Below are positions 1 to 10,066 of a stretch of 64,000 nt of DNA, piece by piece. The DNA lies in NCBI GenBank assembly GCA_964483585.1, contig CAZABH010000006.1, positions 1 to 64,000 on the forward strand, given 5' to 3'. Source of the stretch: SZUA-430 sp964483585. GTDB lineage: Bacteria > Pseudomonadota > Alphaproteobacteria > Micropepsales > Micropepsaceae. Under the pieces are notes generated by a model. It did not search any database and was not told where the DNA came from. It saw only the letters and a list, made by a program, of their open reading frames with translations. Position numbers and translations under genes: made by a program. Position 1 is the stretch's first letter; each line of letters opens with the position of its first letter.

Positions 1-172
1 TAGCGCTTGGGGGCGGGGTTCACCATGCTGGGTGGTTGGGGGGGGCGCCGCACCCACTCTCCCCCTCCGTCTCGCTGCGCTCGCCACCTCCCCCGCTGAA
101 GCGGGGGAGGAAAGCACTTACAGCCTCCGCCATTCACGCGCTGGGGGAAACCAACAACTGGAACATCACACC
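1..172. other. Non-coding stretch upstream of gcvH
   Basis: No credible gene is visible here. The previous gene, which by usual operon order would be gcvT, must end at or before the left edge. The stretch is C/G-rich and contains a perfect hairpin at 87-110 (listed separately). I see no glycine riboswitch, but the sequence upstream is missing, so this says little about operon control. Confidence 0.5.
87..110. repeat. C-rich hairpin repeat, copy A
   Basis: A perfect 10-bp stem, CCTCCCCCGC (87-96) pairing with GCGGGGGAGG (101-110), is closed by a TGAA tetraloop. No T tract follows, so a simple intrinsic terminator is unlikely. A related hairpin lies at 3462-3487 on the other side of the gcv operon, which suggests a dispersed intergenic repeat family. 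Confidence 0.6.
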
Positions 173-544
173 ATGACCACGAAATACACCAAAGACCATG
201 AATGGGTTCGCATCGACGGCAACACGGCCACCGTCGGCATCACGCCCTATGCTGCCGAGCAGTTGGGCGACGTCGTCTTTGTCGAGCTTCCCTCGGTCGG
301 CAAGAAGGTGACCAAGGGCGGTGAGGCCGCTGTTGTCGAAAGCGTGAAGGCCGCCTCCGAGGTCTACGCGCCCCTGTCCGGCGAAGTGGTCGAGGTCAAC
401 AGCGCGCTCGAGGGCGAGCCCGCCAAGGTCAACGCCGATCCCGCCGGCAATGGCTGGTTCCTCAAGCTCAAGGTCAGCAACGAGGCCGAGCTCGGCGAGC
501 TGATGTCCGAAACCCAGTACAACGAATACCTCAAGGGGCTCTGA
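173..544 (+). CDS. gcvH: Glycine cleavage system H protein
   Basis: Lipoyl carrier of the glycine cleavage complex: it shuttles the aminomethyl group from the P protein to the T protein and is re-oxidised by the L protein. The 123-residue length is normal for GcvH. The lipoylation motif ESVKAASEVYAP is intact, with the modified lysine at about residue 59. The start at 173 is chosen because the protein then begins at the conserved KYTKDHEWV block; the longer open frame to 32 runs through a hairpin repeat and is rejected. The stop codon overlaps the gcvPA start by one base (TGATG), so translation is probably coupled. Confidence 0.96.
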   Translation: MTTKYTKDHEWVRIDGNTATVGITPYAAEQLGDVVFVELPSVGKKVTKGGEAAVVESVKAASEVYAPLSGEVVEVNSALEGEPAKVNADPAGNGWFLKLKVSNEAELGELMSETQYNEYLKGL

Positions 545-1860
545 TGCGTTATCTTCCACTGACCGAAGCCGACCGCCGGCAGATGCTGGGCGTCATCGGT
601 GAGAAATCCGTCGACGACCTGTTCCGCGACGTGCCCGCCGCCGCCCGCCTGACGACCCTCGTCGACCTGCCCATGCACGCGGGCGAACTCGAAGTCGAGC
701 GTCACATGGGTCGCCTGGCCGCCCGCAATGTGAGCGCCGGCTCTGTACCCTTCTTTTGCGGTGCAGGCGCCTATCGCCACCATGTCCCCGCGTCGGTCGA
801 TCACCTGATCCAGCGCTCGGAGTACCTGACCAGCTACACGCCCTATCAGCCGGAAATCGCGCAGGGCACGCTTCAGTACCTGTTCGAGTTCCAGACCCAG
901 ATCTGCATGCTGACCGGCATGGAGGTCGCCAATGCGTCGATGTATGACGGCTCCACCGGCACTGCCGAGGCCGTCCTGATGGCCGCCCGCGTGACCGGTC
1001 GCAAGCGGGTCGTGCTGTCCCGCCAGCTGCACCCGCAATACGCCGAGACCGTTCGCACCACCTGCGAGATGGCCGACATCGAGGTCGTGGAAGGGGATGC
1101 CTCCGCGCTCGACGACCAGACTGCCTGTTTCGTGGTCCAGAACCCGGACTTCTACGGCAGCATTGCCGACATCACGCCGCTCTCCGACGCCGCCCATGCC
1201 AAGGGCGCACTCCTGATTGCCGTCGTGACCGAGATCGTTTCGCTGGGTGCCATCACCCCGCCGGGCGAGATGGGCGCCGACATCGTCGTCGGGGAAGGCC
1301 AGTCCATCGGCAACGCGCTGAATTTCGGCGGCCCCTACCTCGGCATTTTCGCGACGCGCCAGAAGTTCCTGCGCCAGATGCCGGGCCGCCTGGCCGGCGA
1401 GACCGTCGACGCCGAAGGCCGGCGCGGCTTCGTGCTGACGCTGTCCACGCGCGAGCAGCACATCCGCCGCGAGAAGGCGACGTCGAACATCTGCACGAAC
1501 TCGGGGCTCTGCGTTCTGGCCTTCACGATCCACCTCGCGCTGCTCGGCGAGGATGGCTTCCGCAGGTTGGCCGCGCTGAACCATGACCGCGCAGTCCTTG
1601 CCGCCGACCGCCTCTCGAAGGTCAAGGGCGTTGAACTGGTCACCCCGACCTTCTTCAACGAGTTCACGCTGAAGCTGTCGAAGCCTGCCGCCGCCATCGT
1701 CGATACGCTGGCAGGGCAGGGCATCATCGCGGGCGTTCCCGTCTCGCGCCTGAAGCCGAACGACCCGGCTGCAGCCAATCTCCTCCTCGTCGCCGTGACG
1801 GAAACGGTGACGCCCTCCGACATCGACGCGCTCGCGGGCGCGCTCGCAAAGGTGCTGTGA
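544..1860 (+). CDS. gcvPA: Glycine dehydrogenase (decarboxylating) subunit 1
   Basis: N-terminal half of the split P protein, which decarboxylates glycine on PLP and passes the aminomethyl group to GcvH lipoamide. The 438 residues are the usual size for the alpha subunit. The start shows the typical YLPLTEADRRQML opening, and the family sequence VPFFCGAGAYRHHVP follows near residue 70. It overlaps gcvH by one base and gcvPB by four (ATGA), as expected for subunits made in equal amounts. The PLP lysine is not in this subunit; it is in GcvPB. Confidence 0.95.
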   Translation: MRYLPLTEADRRQMLGVIGEKSVDDLFRDVPAAARLTTLVDLPMHAGELEVERHMGRLAARNVSAGSVPFFCGAGAYRHHVPASVDHLIQRSEYLTSYTPYQPEIAQGTLQYLFEFQTQICMLTGMEVANASMYDGSTGTAEAVLMAARVTGRKRVVLSRQLHPQYAETVRTTCEMADIEVVEGDASALDDQTACFVVQNPDFYGSIADITPLSDAAHAKGALLIAVVTEIVSLGAITPPGEMGADIVVGEGQSIGNALNFGGPYLGIFATRQKFLRQMPGRLAGETVDAEGRRGFVLTLSTREQHIRREKATSNICTNSGLCVLAFTIHLALLGEDGFRRLAALNHDRAVLAADRLSKVKGVELVTPTFFNEFTLKLSKPAAAIVDTLAGQGIIAGVPVSRLKPNDPAAANLLLVAVTETVTPSDIDALAGALAKVL

Positions 1861-3434
1861 TGATGAACAAGCAAGGACGCCCCACGGCCGCCACGGGCGG
1901 CGATACCGCGGGCTTCACGACGATCTCGGGCCACAGCGGCCTCGATCACGAGGAAAAGCTGATCTTCGAACTCGGTCGCACCGGCAAGTGCGGCGTCGAC
2001 CTGCCCGAGCCCGAGTTGAAGCACGATCGCCTGGGTGGCCTGCGCCGCCGTGGCACGATCGGCCTGCCGGGCCTGTCGGAACCCGAAGTCGTACGCCATT
2101 TCGTGCGCCTCAGCCGCAAGAACTACGCGATCGACAGCGGCTTCTATCCGCTGGGCTCGTGCACGATGAAGCACAACCCGCGCCTCAACGAGAAGATGGC
2201 GCGGCTGGCGGGCTTTGCCGACATCCATCCGCTGCAGCCCGTCTCGACGGTCCAGGGTGCGCTTGCCCTCATCGACCAGCTCGCGCACTGGCTGAAGCTG
2301 CTCACCAACATGCCGGCCGTGGCGATGAGCCCCAAGGCCGGCGCGCATGGCGAGCTGTGCGGTCTCATGGCGATCAAGGCCGCCCACGAGGCGCGCGGTG
2401 ACAAGCGTTCCGTAGTGCTTGTCCCTGAATCGGCGCACGGCACAAACCCGGCGACCGCAGCCCTCGTCGGCTACACGGTCGAGGAAGTCCCGGCGAACGA
2501 ACGCGGTCGCGTCGACCTCGAGGCCCTCAAGGCCAAGCTCGGGCCCCACGTCGCGGCGATCATGCTGACGAACCCGAACACCTGCGGCCTCTTCGAGAAC
2601 GACATGATCGAGATCTCGAAGGCCGTTCACGCGGCGGGCGCCTATTTCTATTGCGATGGCGCCAACTTCAACGCCATCGTCGGCCGCGTGCGCCCGGGCG
2701 ATCTCGGCATCGACGCCATGCACATCAACCTGCACAAGACCTTCTCGACGCCCCATGGCGGCGGCGGCCCGGGTTCCGGCCCCGTCGTCCTGTCGGCGGC
2801 CCTCGCGCCCTTCGCGCCGCTGCCGCTGGTGGTGCACGGCAAGGACGGGTTTCAGCTGGTCGAGGATCCTGCCACCGCGAAGGCCCATGACGCCCAGCCC
2901 TATGGCCGCATGAGCGCCTTCCACGGACAGATGGGCATGTTCACGCGCGCCATGGCCTACATGCTGAGCCACGGTGCCGACGGCCTGCACACGGCAGCCG
3001 GCGACGCGGTGCTGAACGCGAACTATGTCCTCGCCTCGCTCAAGGACGTGATGACAGCGCCCTTCGGCGCAACGGGCCCCTGCATGCACGAGGCCCTGTT
3101 CGACGACAGCTTCCTCAAGGACACGGGCGTGACCACGCTCGACATCGCCAAGGCGATGATCGACGAGGGCTATCATCCCATGACGATGTACTTCCCGCTC
3201 GTCGTCCACGGCGCCATGCTGATCGAACCCACCGAGACGGAGTCCAAATTCGCGCTCGACGAGTTCATCCGCGTGATGAAGGGGCTCGCGACAGCGGCAA
3301 AGTCCGGTGACAAGACGCGCTTCGAAGGTGCGCCGCACCTTGCCCCGCGCCGCCGCCTCGACGAAACCGCCGCCGCCCGCAAGCCCGTCCTCCGCTGGGT
3401 CCCGCCGGCGCCGCAGGCTCAGGCAGCAGAGTAG
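1857..3434 (+). CDS. gcvPB: Glycine dehydrogenase (decarboxylating) subunit 2
   Basis: C-terminal, PLP-binding half of the split P protein. The cofactor lysine is expected at about residue 294 in HINLHKTFSTPHGGGGPG, and the cofactor-contacting CDGAN block is near 266. The length of 525 residues fits the beta subunit. Three successive ATG codons lie at the start; the first overlaps the gcvPA stop. The last ~40 residues are Ala/Pro/Arg-rich and look poorly conserved. It is the last gene of the visible gcv operon and is followed by the second C-rich hairpin repeat. Confidence 0.95.
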   Translation: MMMNKQGRPTAATGGDTAGFTTISGHSGLDHEEKLIFELGRTGKCGVDLPEPELKHDRLGGLRRRGTIGLPGLSEPEVVRHFVRLSRKNYAIDSGFYPLGSCTMKHNPRLNEKMARLAGFADIHPLQPVSTVQGALALIDQLAHWLKLLTNMPAVAMSPKAGAHGELCGLMAIKAAHEARGDKRSVVLVPESAHGTNPATAALVGYTVEEVPANERGRVDLEALKAKLGPHVAAIMLTNPNTCGLFENDMIEISKAVHAAGAYFYCDGANFNAIVGRVRPGDLGIDAMHINLHKTFSTPHGGGGPGSGPVVLSAALAPFAPLPLVVHGKDGFQLVEDPATAKAHDAQPYGRMSAFHGQMGMFTRAMAYMLSHGADGLHTAAGDAVLNANYVLASLKDVMTAPFGATGPCMHEALFDDSFLKDTGVTTLDIAKAMIDEGYHPMTMYFPLVVHGAMLIEPTETESKFALDEFIRVMKGLATAAKSGDKTRFEGAPHLAPRRRLDETAAARKPVLRWVPPAPQAQAAE

Positions 3435-3461
3435 GCCGCGCCCCCACGGGATTTGCCTGGC

Positions 3462-3511
3462 CCTTCCCTCGCGACAGCGGGGGAAGGTGCCCCGCCGCGA
3501 AAGCGGCGGGG
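3462..3511. repeat. C-rich double hairpin repeat, copy B
   Basis: Two hairpins lie in tandem. CCTTCCCTCGC (3462-3472) pairs with GCGGGGGAAGG (3477-3487) around a GACA loop with one G-T pair. CCCCGCCGC (3490-3498) pairs perfectly with GCGGCGGGG (3503-3511) around a GAAA tetraloop. Read on the minus strand the first hairpin resembles the one at 87-110. No T run follows either stem, so this is more likely a repeat element or mRNA-stabilising structure than a classical terminator. Confidence 0.6.
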
Positions 3512-3749
3512 TGGATGGGGGCATGCCACGCTCCCCCCTGCGTCAATTTGTTCTATTTTTGTTTTCGGCGATTTCGGCGATGTTCGGCGCCTTAGATCGA
3601 TAGCGTCGGAATCCGCGCAACGATCTGCCCCCTCAAAAACACCCGGCAAATTCAACAGGTCGCTGCCCAAGCAGGCGCGCCGCCCGCATTGCATCCCTGA
3701 CCGCCGATGCAATAGCCTGCCGGGACCAGACAAACCGGAACGCAAACAC
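3512..3749. other. Gene-free stretch before fadJ
   Basis: Together with the hairpins at 3462-3511 this makes a 315-bp gap. It holds a perfect tandem 9-mer, TTTCGGCGA, at 3563-3571 and 3572-3580, followed by a degenerate third copy. An upstream open frame (from 3453) continues into fadJ but crosses the hairpins and has no family resemblance, so it is not coding. I do not see a convincing sigma-70 promoter or a TetR-type operator for fadJ. Confidence 0.4.
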
Positions 3750-5831
<2,082 letters not shown>

Positions 5832-5841
5832 CACTTAGCTT

Positions 5842-5920
5842 GTCATGGTCTGCGCAGGCAGACCACCCACGACTTTAATTCGCGACAAGTCGTGGGTGGT
5901 GCGCCTTCGCGCACCATGAC
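5842..5920. repeat. Three-hairpin palindromic intergenic repeat, copy 1
   Basis: The two arms 5842-5874 and 5888-5920 form a long inverted repeat: outer GTCATGGT/ACCATGAC and inner ACCACCCACGACT/AGTCGTGGGTGGT. Each arm also carries its own perfect 7-bp hairpin, GGTCTGC-gcag-GCAGACC and GGTGCGC-cttc-GCGCACC. A folded strand would be a cloverleaf of three stems. It lies between fadJ and the thiolase gene. A second copy in reverse orientation is at 53886-53977. It codes for nothing and resembles REP/MITE-type elements. Confidence 0.8.
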
Positions 5921-5956
5921 GTTGATTTTTGTATCGGATAGGAAGGAAATAGTTTC

Positions 5957-7120
5957 ATGCGCCAAGCCGTCATCGTCTCCTACGCCCGCACGGGGCTCGC
6001 CAAGGCTGCCCGCGGGGGCTTCAACAACACCTCCAACATGGCCATGCTGGGCCACGCGATCGAGCACGCGGTCAGCCGCGCCAAGGTGGCCCCGGCCGAT
6101 GTCGAGGACGTCGTCGCCGGCTGCGTTGCGGCCTCGGGTAACGTCGCGCGCGGCGCAGCACTGCTGGCGGGTCTGCCCGTGACAACATCAGGCGTCACCA
6201 TCAACCGCGCCTGCTCGTCGGGGCTGAACGCCATCGCCCATGCCGCACACTACGTCACCCACGAGGGCGCCAACGTCGTGGTGGGCTCAGGCGTCGACTC
6301 GATCTCGTTCCAGGGCGGCGGCGGTGGCGGCAAGGAAGAGCGCATCATCCAGATGTACCCCGCCTACTGGATGCCGATGATCGACACGGCCGACGTCGTG
6401 GCCGCCCGCTACAATGTCAGCCGCGAATACCAGGACCAGTACTCCCTTGAATCGCAACGCCGCATGGCCGCCGCGCAGCAGGCCGGCAAGTTTAAGGACG
6501 AGATCGTGCCCATGAAGACGAAGATGAAGGTCGTCGACAAGGTCACGAAGGCCGAGAGCTTCGTCGACTATGTGGTCGATCGGGACGAATGCAACCGCCC
6601 CGACACGACGCTCGAGGGTCTCGCCAAGCTCGAACCCGTCAAGGGTCCCGGCAAGTTCATCACGGCCGGCAATGCCAGCCAGCTCTCCGACGGCGCCGCC
6701 GCTGTTGTCGTGATGGAAGCGAAGGAGGCCGAACGTCGCGGCCTTCAGCCCCTCGGCGCCTTCAAGGGCTGGGCCGTTGCCGGCTGCGAGCCCGACGAGA
6801 TGGGCATCGGCCCCGTCTTCGCCATCCCGCGCCTGCTCGAACGCCATGGCTTGAAGGTCAGCGACATCGATCTCTGGGAGCTGAACGAGGCGTTCGCCAG
6901 CCAGTGTCTCTACAGCCGCGACAAGCTGGGCATCGACCCGGCGAAGTACAATGTGAATGGCGGCTCGATTGCCATCGGCCACCCCTTCGGCATGACGGGC
7001 GCGCGGTTGACGGGCCATGTCCTGATGGAAGGTCGCCGCCGCAAGGCCAAACACGTTGTCGTCTCGATGTGCATCGGCGGCGGCATGGGCGGCGCCGGCT
7101 TGTTCGAAGTCTATAACTAG
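5957..7120 (+). CDS. Acetyl-CoA C-acyltransferase (thiolase)
   Basis: Thiolytic cleavage of 3-ketoacyl-CoA, the last beta-oxidation step, partnering the FadJ-like protein upstream. The 387 residues match degradative thiolases. The acyl-accepting cysteine is at ~86 in NRACSSGLNA, the histidine at ~342 in GGSIAIGHPFG, and the second catalytic cysteine at ~372 in CIGGGMGGAG. The start gives the usual RQAVIVSYARTG opening. The gap to fadJ holds the palindromic repeat, which could form structure in a shared transcript. A biosynthetic acetoacetyl-CoA thiolase is the alternative; context favours beta-oxidation. Confidence 0.93.
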   Translation: MRQAVIVSYARTGLAKAARGGFNNTSNMAMLGHAIEHAVSRAKVAPADVEDVVAGCVAASGNVARGAALLAGLPVTTSGVTINRACSSGLNAIAHAAHYVTHEGANVVVGSGVDSISFQGGGGGGKEERIIQMYPAYWMPMIDTADVVAARYNVSREYQDQYSLESQRRMAAAQQAGKFKDEIVPMKTKMKVVDKVTKAESFVDYVVDRDECNRPDTTLEGLAKLEPVKGPGKFITAGNASQLSDGAAAVVVMEAKEAERRGLQPLGAFKGWAVAGCEPDEMGIGPVFAIPRLLERHGLKVSDIDLWELNEAFASQCLYSRDKLGIDPAKYNVNGGSIAIGHPFGMTGARLTGHVLMEGRRRKAKHVVVSMCIGGGMGGAGLFEVYN

Positions 7121-7141
7121 AAGGCCGGCCGGACGAAAAGA

Positions 7142-7180
7142 TCCCGGCGGGCAAGGTGCCCCGCCGGGACATTTCTCTTT
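7142..7180. terminator. Bidirectional intrinsic terminator
   Basis: TCCCGGCGGG (7142-7151) pairs with CCCGCCGGGA (7160-7169) over an 8-nt loop and is followed by CATTTCTCTTT. On the minus strand the same stem is followed by TCTTTTCG. It sits between the convergent thiolase and atpF genes and can serve both. The loop and right stem share AAGGTGCCCCGCCG with the repeat at 3484-3497. Confidence 0.75.
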
Positions 7181-7193
7181 CCCGAAAATTTGC

Positions 7194-7688
7194 CTAGTGC
7201 AGCTTCGCGCCTAGCTCGGCGATGGCACTGTCGATAAGGGCATCACCACGCGCATCCGTCATGCGCTTGGCGATCACATCGCGCGCGGCCGCAGTGGCAG
7301 CAGCAGTCGCAGCAGCACGAACCTCGGCAAGAGCATCGGCCTCGGCCTGGGCGATCTTCTGCTCCGCCATCTTGGCGCGACGGTCGATTTGTTGCTGGAG
7401 GGCGACCTTTGCATCCGCGGCCATCCGATCGGCCGCCGTTTTGGCCGCGTCGATGATGGCCTGCGCCTCGTCGGCGGCATTGGCCGTCTTCTTCTTGTAG
7501 TCAGCAAGAAGAGCTTCAGCCTCAGCCCGCAGGCGCTTGGCTTCCTCAAGCTCGGCCTTGATGGCAGCTGCCCGCGCATCAAGCATGGCGCCGATCTGCG
7601 CCGGAACCTTGAGCCGGATCACGAGCAGCACGAAAAGTACCGTGCCAACGCCAACCCAGAAGGTGGGATCTCCAAAAACGCCGCTCAT
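7194..7688 (-). CDS. atpF: ATP synthase F0 subunit b
   Basis: Peripheral-stalk subunit that holds F1 against rotation. The 164 residues start with a membrane segment (FWVGVGTVLFVLLVIRL, ~8-25), followed by a long Ala/Lys/Glu-rich helix typical of the b dimer. It is the last gene of the F0 operon, 11 bp after the b' gene, and ends at a bidirectional terminator. Which of the two stalk genes is called b or b' follows usual alphaproteobacterial order. The F1 genes are not in this window. Confidence 0.9.
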   Translation of the reverse strand: MSGVFGDPTFWVGVGTVLFVLLVIRLKVPAQIGAMLDARAAAIKAELEEAKRLRAEAEALLADYKKKTANAADEAQAIIDAAKTAADRMAADAKVALQQQIDRRAKMAEQKIAQAEADALAEVRAAATAAATAAARDVIAKRMTDARGDALIDSAIAELGAKLH

Positions 7689-7699
7689 CAGGATCCCCC

Positions 7700-8404
7700 T
7701 CAGGATTTCTTCAACGCTGCGCCCACGGCAGCATCGAGATCGGCCGCAGAGGCGCTATCGCCCGTCAGCTTCTGGACGATGTCCGCCGCGGTGTCGCGGG
7801 CAATGGTTGAAAGGCGTGCCAAGGCACCGGAACGCATCTCGGCGATGCGGCCCTCGGCCTTTTGCATGTCGGCCGAAAGTTGCTTCTCGGCGGCTTCGGT
7901 CCGGGCGTTGGCTTCTGCAACCACCTTGCCACGGATTTCCTCGCTGAGCTTGGCTGCACGCCCGCGGGCATCCGCAAGCGCCTTTTCGTAGCCTGCAAGG
8001 GCCGCCTCGCTCGCCTTCTTGGCATCAGCCGCTGCATCGAGGTCACCCTTGATGCGTGCCTCACGCTCCTCGATCACGCCGCCGATCTTGGGCGCCGCGA
8101 TCCGCGAGATGATGAAATAGAGCACCGCAAAAGACACTGCGAGCCAAAAGATCTGGCTGGCGAATGTGGTCAGATCAAGCTGAGGCAGGCCAGCCTTGTC
8201 GGCGTGGCTGCCCCCGTCATAACCAACCGTCTCCGTCAGGCCATCGCTGTATGCGCCCTCCGGCGCAACGCTATGACCCTCATCGCCATGACCATCAGCA
8301 CCATGATCCTGGGCTGGTTGATCAGGGGTCTGGGGCGGAAGCTCCTCGGGTTCGGGAGCCGCCATGTTCGCCATCTGGAGCGCGTTTGCGGCTTGTGCCG
8401 TCAT
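7700..8404 (-). CDS. ATP synthase F0 subunit b'
   Basis: Second peripheral-stalk subunit, found in bacteria with duplicated b genes. The membrane helix (FWLAVSFAVLYFIISRI, ~84-101) is preceded by the characteristic DLTTFASQIFW stretch, and a long charged coiled helix follows. At 234 residues it is long, because about 70 residues precede the helix; this tail is rich in His, Asp, Gly and Pro (around QDHGADGHGDEGH). Shorter tails of similar flavour are known from other alphaproteobacterial b' proteins. It starts 8 bp after atpE. Confidence 0.88.
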   Translation of the reverse strand: MTAQAANALQMANMAAPEPEELPPQTPDQPAQDHGADGHGDEGHSVAPEGAYSDGLTETVGYDGGSHADKAGLPQLDLTTFASQIFWLAVSFAVLYFIISRIAAPKIGGVIEEREARIKGDLDAAADAKKASEAALAGYEKALADARGRAAKLSEEIRGKVVAEANARTEAAEKQLSADMQKAEGRIAEMRSGALARLSTIARDTAADIVQKLTGDSASAADLDAAVGAALKKS

Positions 8405-8412
8405 GACTGGTA

Positions 8413-8640
8413 TCAGACAGCGAACAGCAGCATGAACGAAACAACGAGACCGAACAGGCCCGTCGCTTCACAGAATGCGAAGCCGAGCAGCAGGTTGGTC
8501 TGCTGGCTTGCGGCTGCCGACGGATTGCGCAGCGCGCCGGCCAGGTAGTTGCCGAACACGTTGCCGATACCGATGCCCGCGCCCATGAGCGGGAGAGTGG
8601 CTATACCGGCACCGATGAGCTTTGCTGCTTCTGCGTCCAT
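8413..8640 (-). CDS. atpE: ATP synthase F0 subunit c
   Basis: Proteolipid of the rotating c ring. The 75-residue protein is a hairpin of two membrane helices, with the polar loop RNPSAA and the proton-binding glutamate at ~58 in FCEATGLFG. I see no evident Na+-binding signature, so it is probably proton-coupled. A 55-bp gap separates it from atpB, the largest gap in this operon, which could allow extra expression of the multi-copy c subunit. Confidence 0.95.
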   Translation of the reverse strand: MDAEAAKLIGAGIATLPLMGAGIGIGNVFGNYLAGALRNPSAAASQQTNLLLGFAFCEATGLFGLVVSFMLLFAV

Positions 8641-8695
8641 TTTCAGAACTCCTTCTTCGAGTTGATTGTTTCAGACAACCGGACAAGTGTCCGGA

Positions 8696-9460
8696 CTAGT
8701 GGTGATCGTGCAGGTGCACGGCCTCGTTCAGATAAATGCAGGTCAGCATGGCGAAGACCCATGCCTGAACGGCCGCGACCAGAACCTCAAGCGCCGTCAA
8801 CGCCACGCCGGCAAGCAGCGGAGCGATCGACAGGAATGAAAAGATGCCGCCCGCGCCAAGCAGCGACACGACAAAACCAGCGAACACTTTCAGCATCGTG
8901 TGGCCAGCCAGCATGTTGGCGGCAAGACGCAGCGACAGGCTGATCGGTCGCGACAAGAATGAAATGACCTCGATCGGAACGATGACCGGCATGATCCAGG
9001 CTGGCACGCCCGACGGCACGAACAGGGTCAGGAACCGCAAGCCATGCGTGAAAAAGCCCACGACGAGCACCATGGCAAAGACCATCAGCGCCATCGCGAA
9101 CGTGACGGCCACGTGACTGGTCACTGTGAACGAATAGGGCAGGAGGCCAAGAAAATTCGTGAAAAAGATGAAGATGAACAGCGTGAACACGAAGGGGAAG
9201 AACTTGCGCCCTTCATCACCCATCACCGGCAGGAGCGTCTGGCGCATGATGAAATCGTGGAAGATCTCGACGATCGACTGCATCCGCCCAGGGACAACGC
9301 CATCGCGCTTCACACCCAGAGTCAGGAAGGCTGCGCTGCAGACAACAGCCAGAAGCATCCAGAGGCTCGAATTCGTGAACGAGACATCGAAACCGGCAAG
9401 TTCAAGCGGGACCAGCGCCTTGATCTCGAACTGCTCCATCGGGCTGTGGCCAGCGGCCAT
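8696..9460 (-). CDS. atpB: ATP synthase F0 subunit a
   Basis: Integral membrane stator that forms the two proton half-channels. It has 254 residues and several hydrophobic segments. The essential arginine is at ~178 in SLSLRLAANMLAGH, the segment that faces the c-ring glutamate. The start MAAGHSPMEQF is 3 bp downstream of the atpI stop, so the two genes are tightly coupled. Confidence 0.95.
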   Translation of the reverse strand: MAAGHSPMEQFEIKALVPLELAGFDVSFTNSSLWMLLAVVCSAAFLTLGVKRDGVVPGRMQSIVEIFHDFIMRQTLLPVMGDEGRKFFPFVFTLFIFIFFTNFLGLLPYSFTVTSHVAVTFAMALMVFAMVLVVGFFTHGLRFLTLFVPSGVPAWIMPVIVPIEVISFLSRPISLSLRLAANMLAGHTMLKVFAGFVVSLLGAGGIFSFLSIAPLLAGVALTALEVLVAAVQAWVFAMLTCIYLNEAVHLHDHH

Positions 9461-9463
9461 GGA

Positions 9464-9793
9464 CTACTTCCCTTCTTTTTCCTGATCCGCCGCGATCTGA
9501 CGCATCGCGCGGAAAACCGAATAGAATGCCGCCGCCATGCCCAGGAGCGTGAACAGCACGATCCCGACCGGCTTCAGCCCCGTGAGCCTGTCGAACCCCC
9601 ACCCGAGCGCAGCACCGACGAAAACCGCGGCAACGAACTCTGTTGGCAGGCGATAGGCGAGATTTCGCCCGGCCGCCGGCCGTTGGGGGCCCTGATCCGG
9701 AGATGCCCCGCGCGCGGCCTCAATCTTCCGGCCAAGTGCGTCGAGACGCTCCTGGTCTGGATTTTCACTCTGATCTGTTGGGTTTATCGCCAT
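9464..9793 (-). CDS. atpI: ATP synthase assembly factor AtpI/AtpZ family
   Basis: Small membrane protein of 109 residues with two hydrophobic segments (about 50-66 and 75-95; the second includes GIVLFTLLGMAAAFYSV). AtpI-type proteins are first genes of many F-ATPase operons and have been linked to c-ring assembly or cation uptake. The function here is inferred from position and the EFVAAVFVGAALGWGFDRL core. The N-terminus is hydrophilic. It is the first gene of the operon and is preceded by a good promoter. Confidence 0.85.
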   Translation of the reverse strand: MAINPTDQSENPDQERLDALGRKIEAARGASPDQGPQRPAAGRNLAYRLPTEFVAAVFVGAALGWGFDRLTGLKPVGIVLFTLLGMAAAFYSVFRAMRQIAADQEKEGK

Positions 9794-9838
9794 GGATCAG
9801 GTGCCGGGGCCGCTGCAACCCCTCCGAATTTCGCGCGG

Positions 9839-9867
9839 ACCATATGTGCCGGTTTTCTGCCCGTCAA
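9839..9867 (-). promoter_or_regulatory. Probable sigma-70 promoter of the F0 operon
   Basis: On the minus strand TTGACG (9862-9867) is separated by exactly 17 bp from TATGGT (9839-9844). Transcription would start near 9832, about 38 nt before the atpI start. The divergent 273-bp region holds nothing else I can assign, and I see no equally good promoter for the ABC operon on the other strand. Confidence 0.55.
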
Positions 9868-10066
9868 GGCGACTGCTGCGGTGCACATAGCTTGGAAATC
9901 CGCCGGAATCCGGCCCTCGAGACCATAAACCTGTGCAGAGATTGATGACGTATGGTCGCACACCCGTTACCGGATGCACAAACAGGCCGTGATCGGCGAG
10001 AATCTGGGTCCGTGACGTTTGCTTTGCCTCAAAGCGGTGACACCGCAGCACCTGCGAGTTTGATGC

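Noticed and set aside
1..172. Glycine riboswitch upstream of gcvH
   Set aside because: No tandem aptamer-like structure is visible and gcvH is probably internal to an operon starting outside the window.
1335..3524. 729-residue minus-strand open frame opposite gcvPA/gcvPB
   Set aside because: It is antisense to well-supported genes, has His/Arg/Gly-rich low-complexity composition, and no recognisable domain.
3453..3749. 99-residue N-terminal extension of the FadJ-like protein
   Set aside because: It runs through two hairpin repeats and has no family resemblance; the ATG at 3750 begins the conserved domain.
9044..9928. 294-residue plus-strand open frame opposite atpB/atpI
   Set aside because: Mirror frame of two clear F0 genes in GC-rich DNA.
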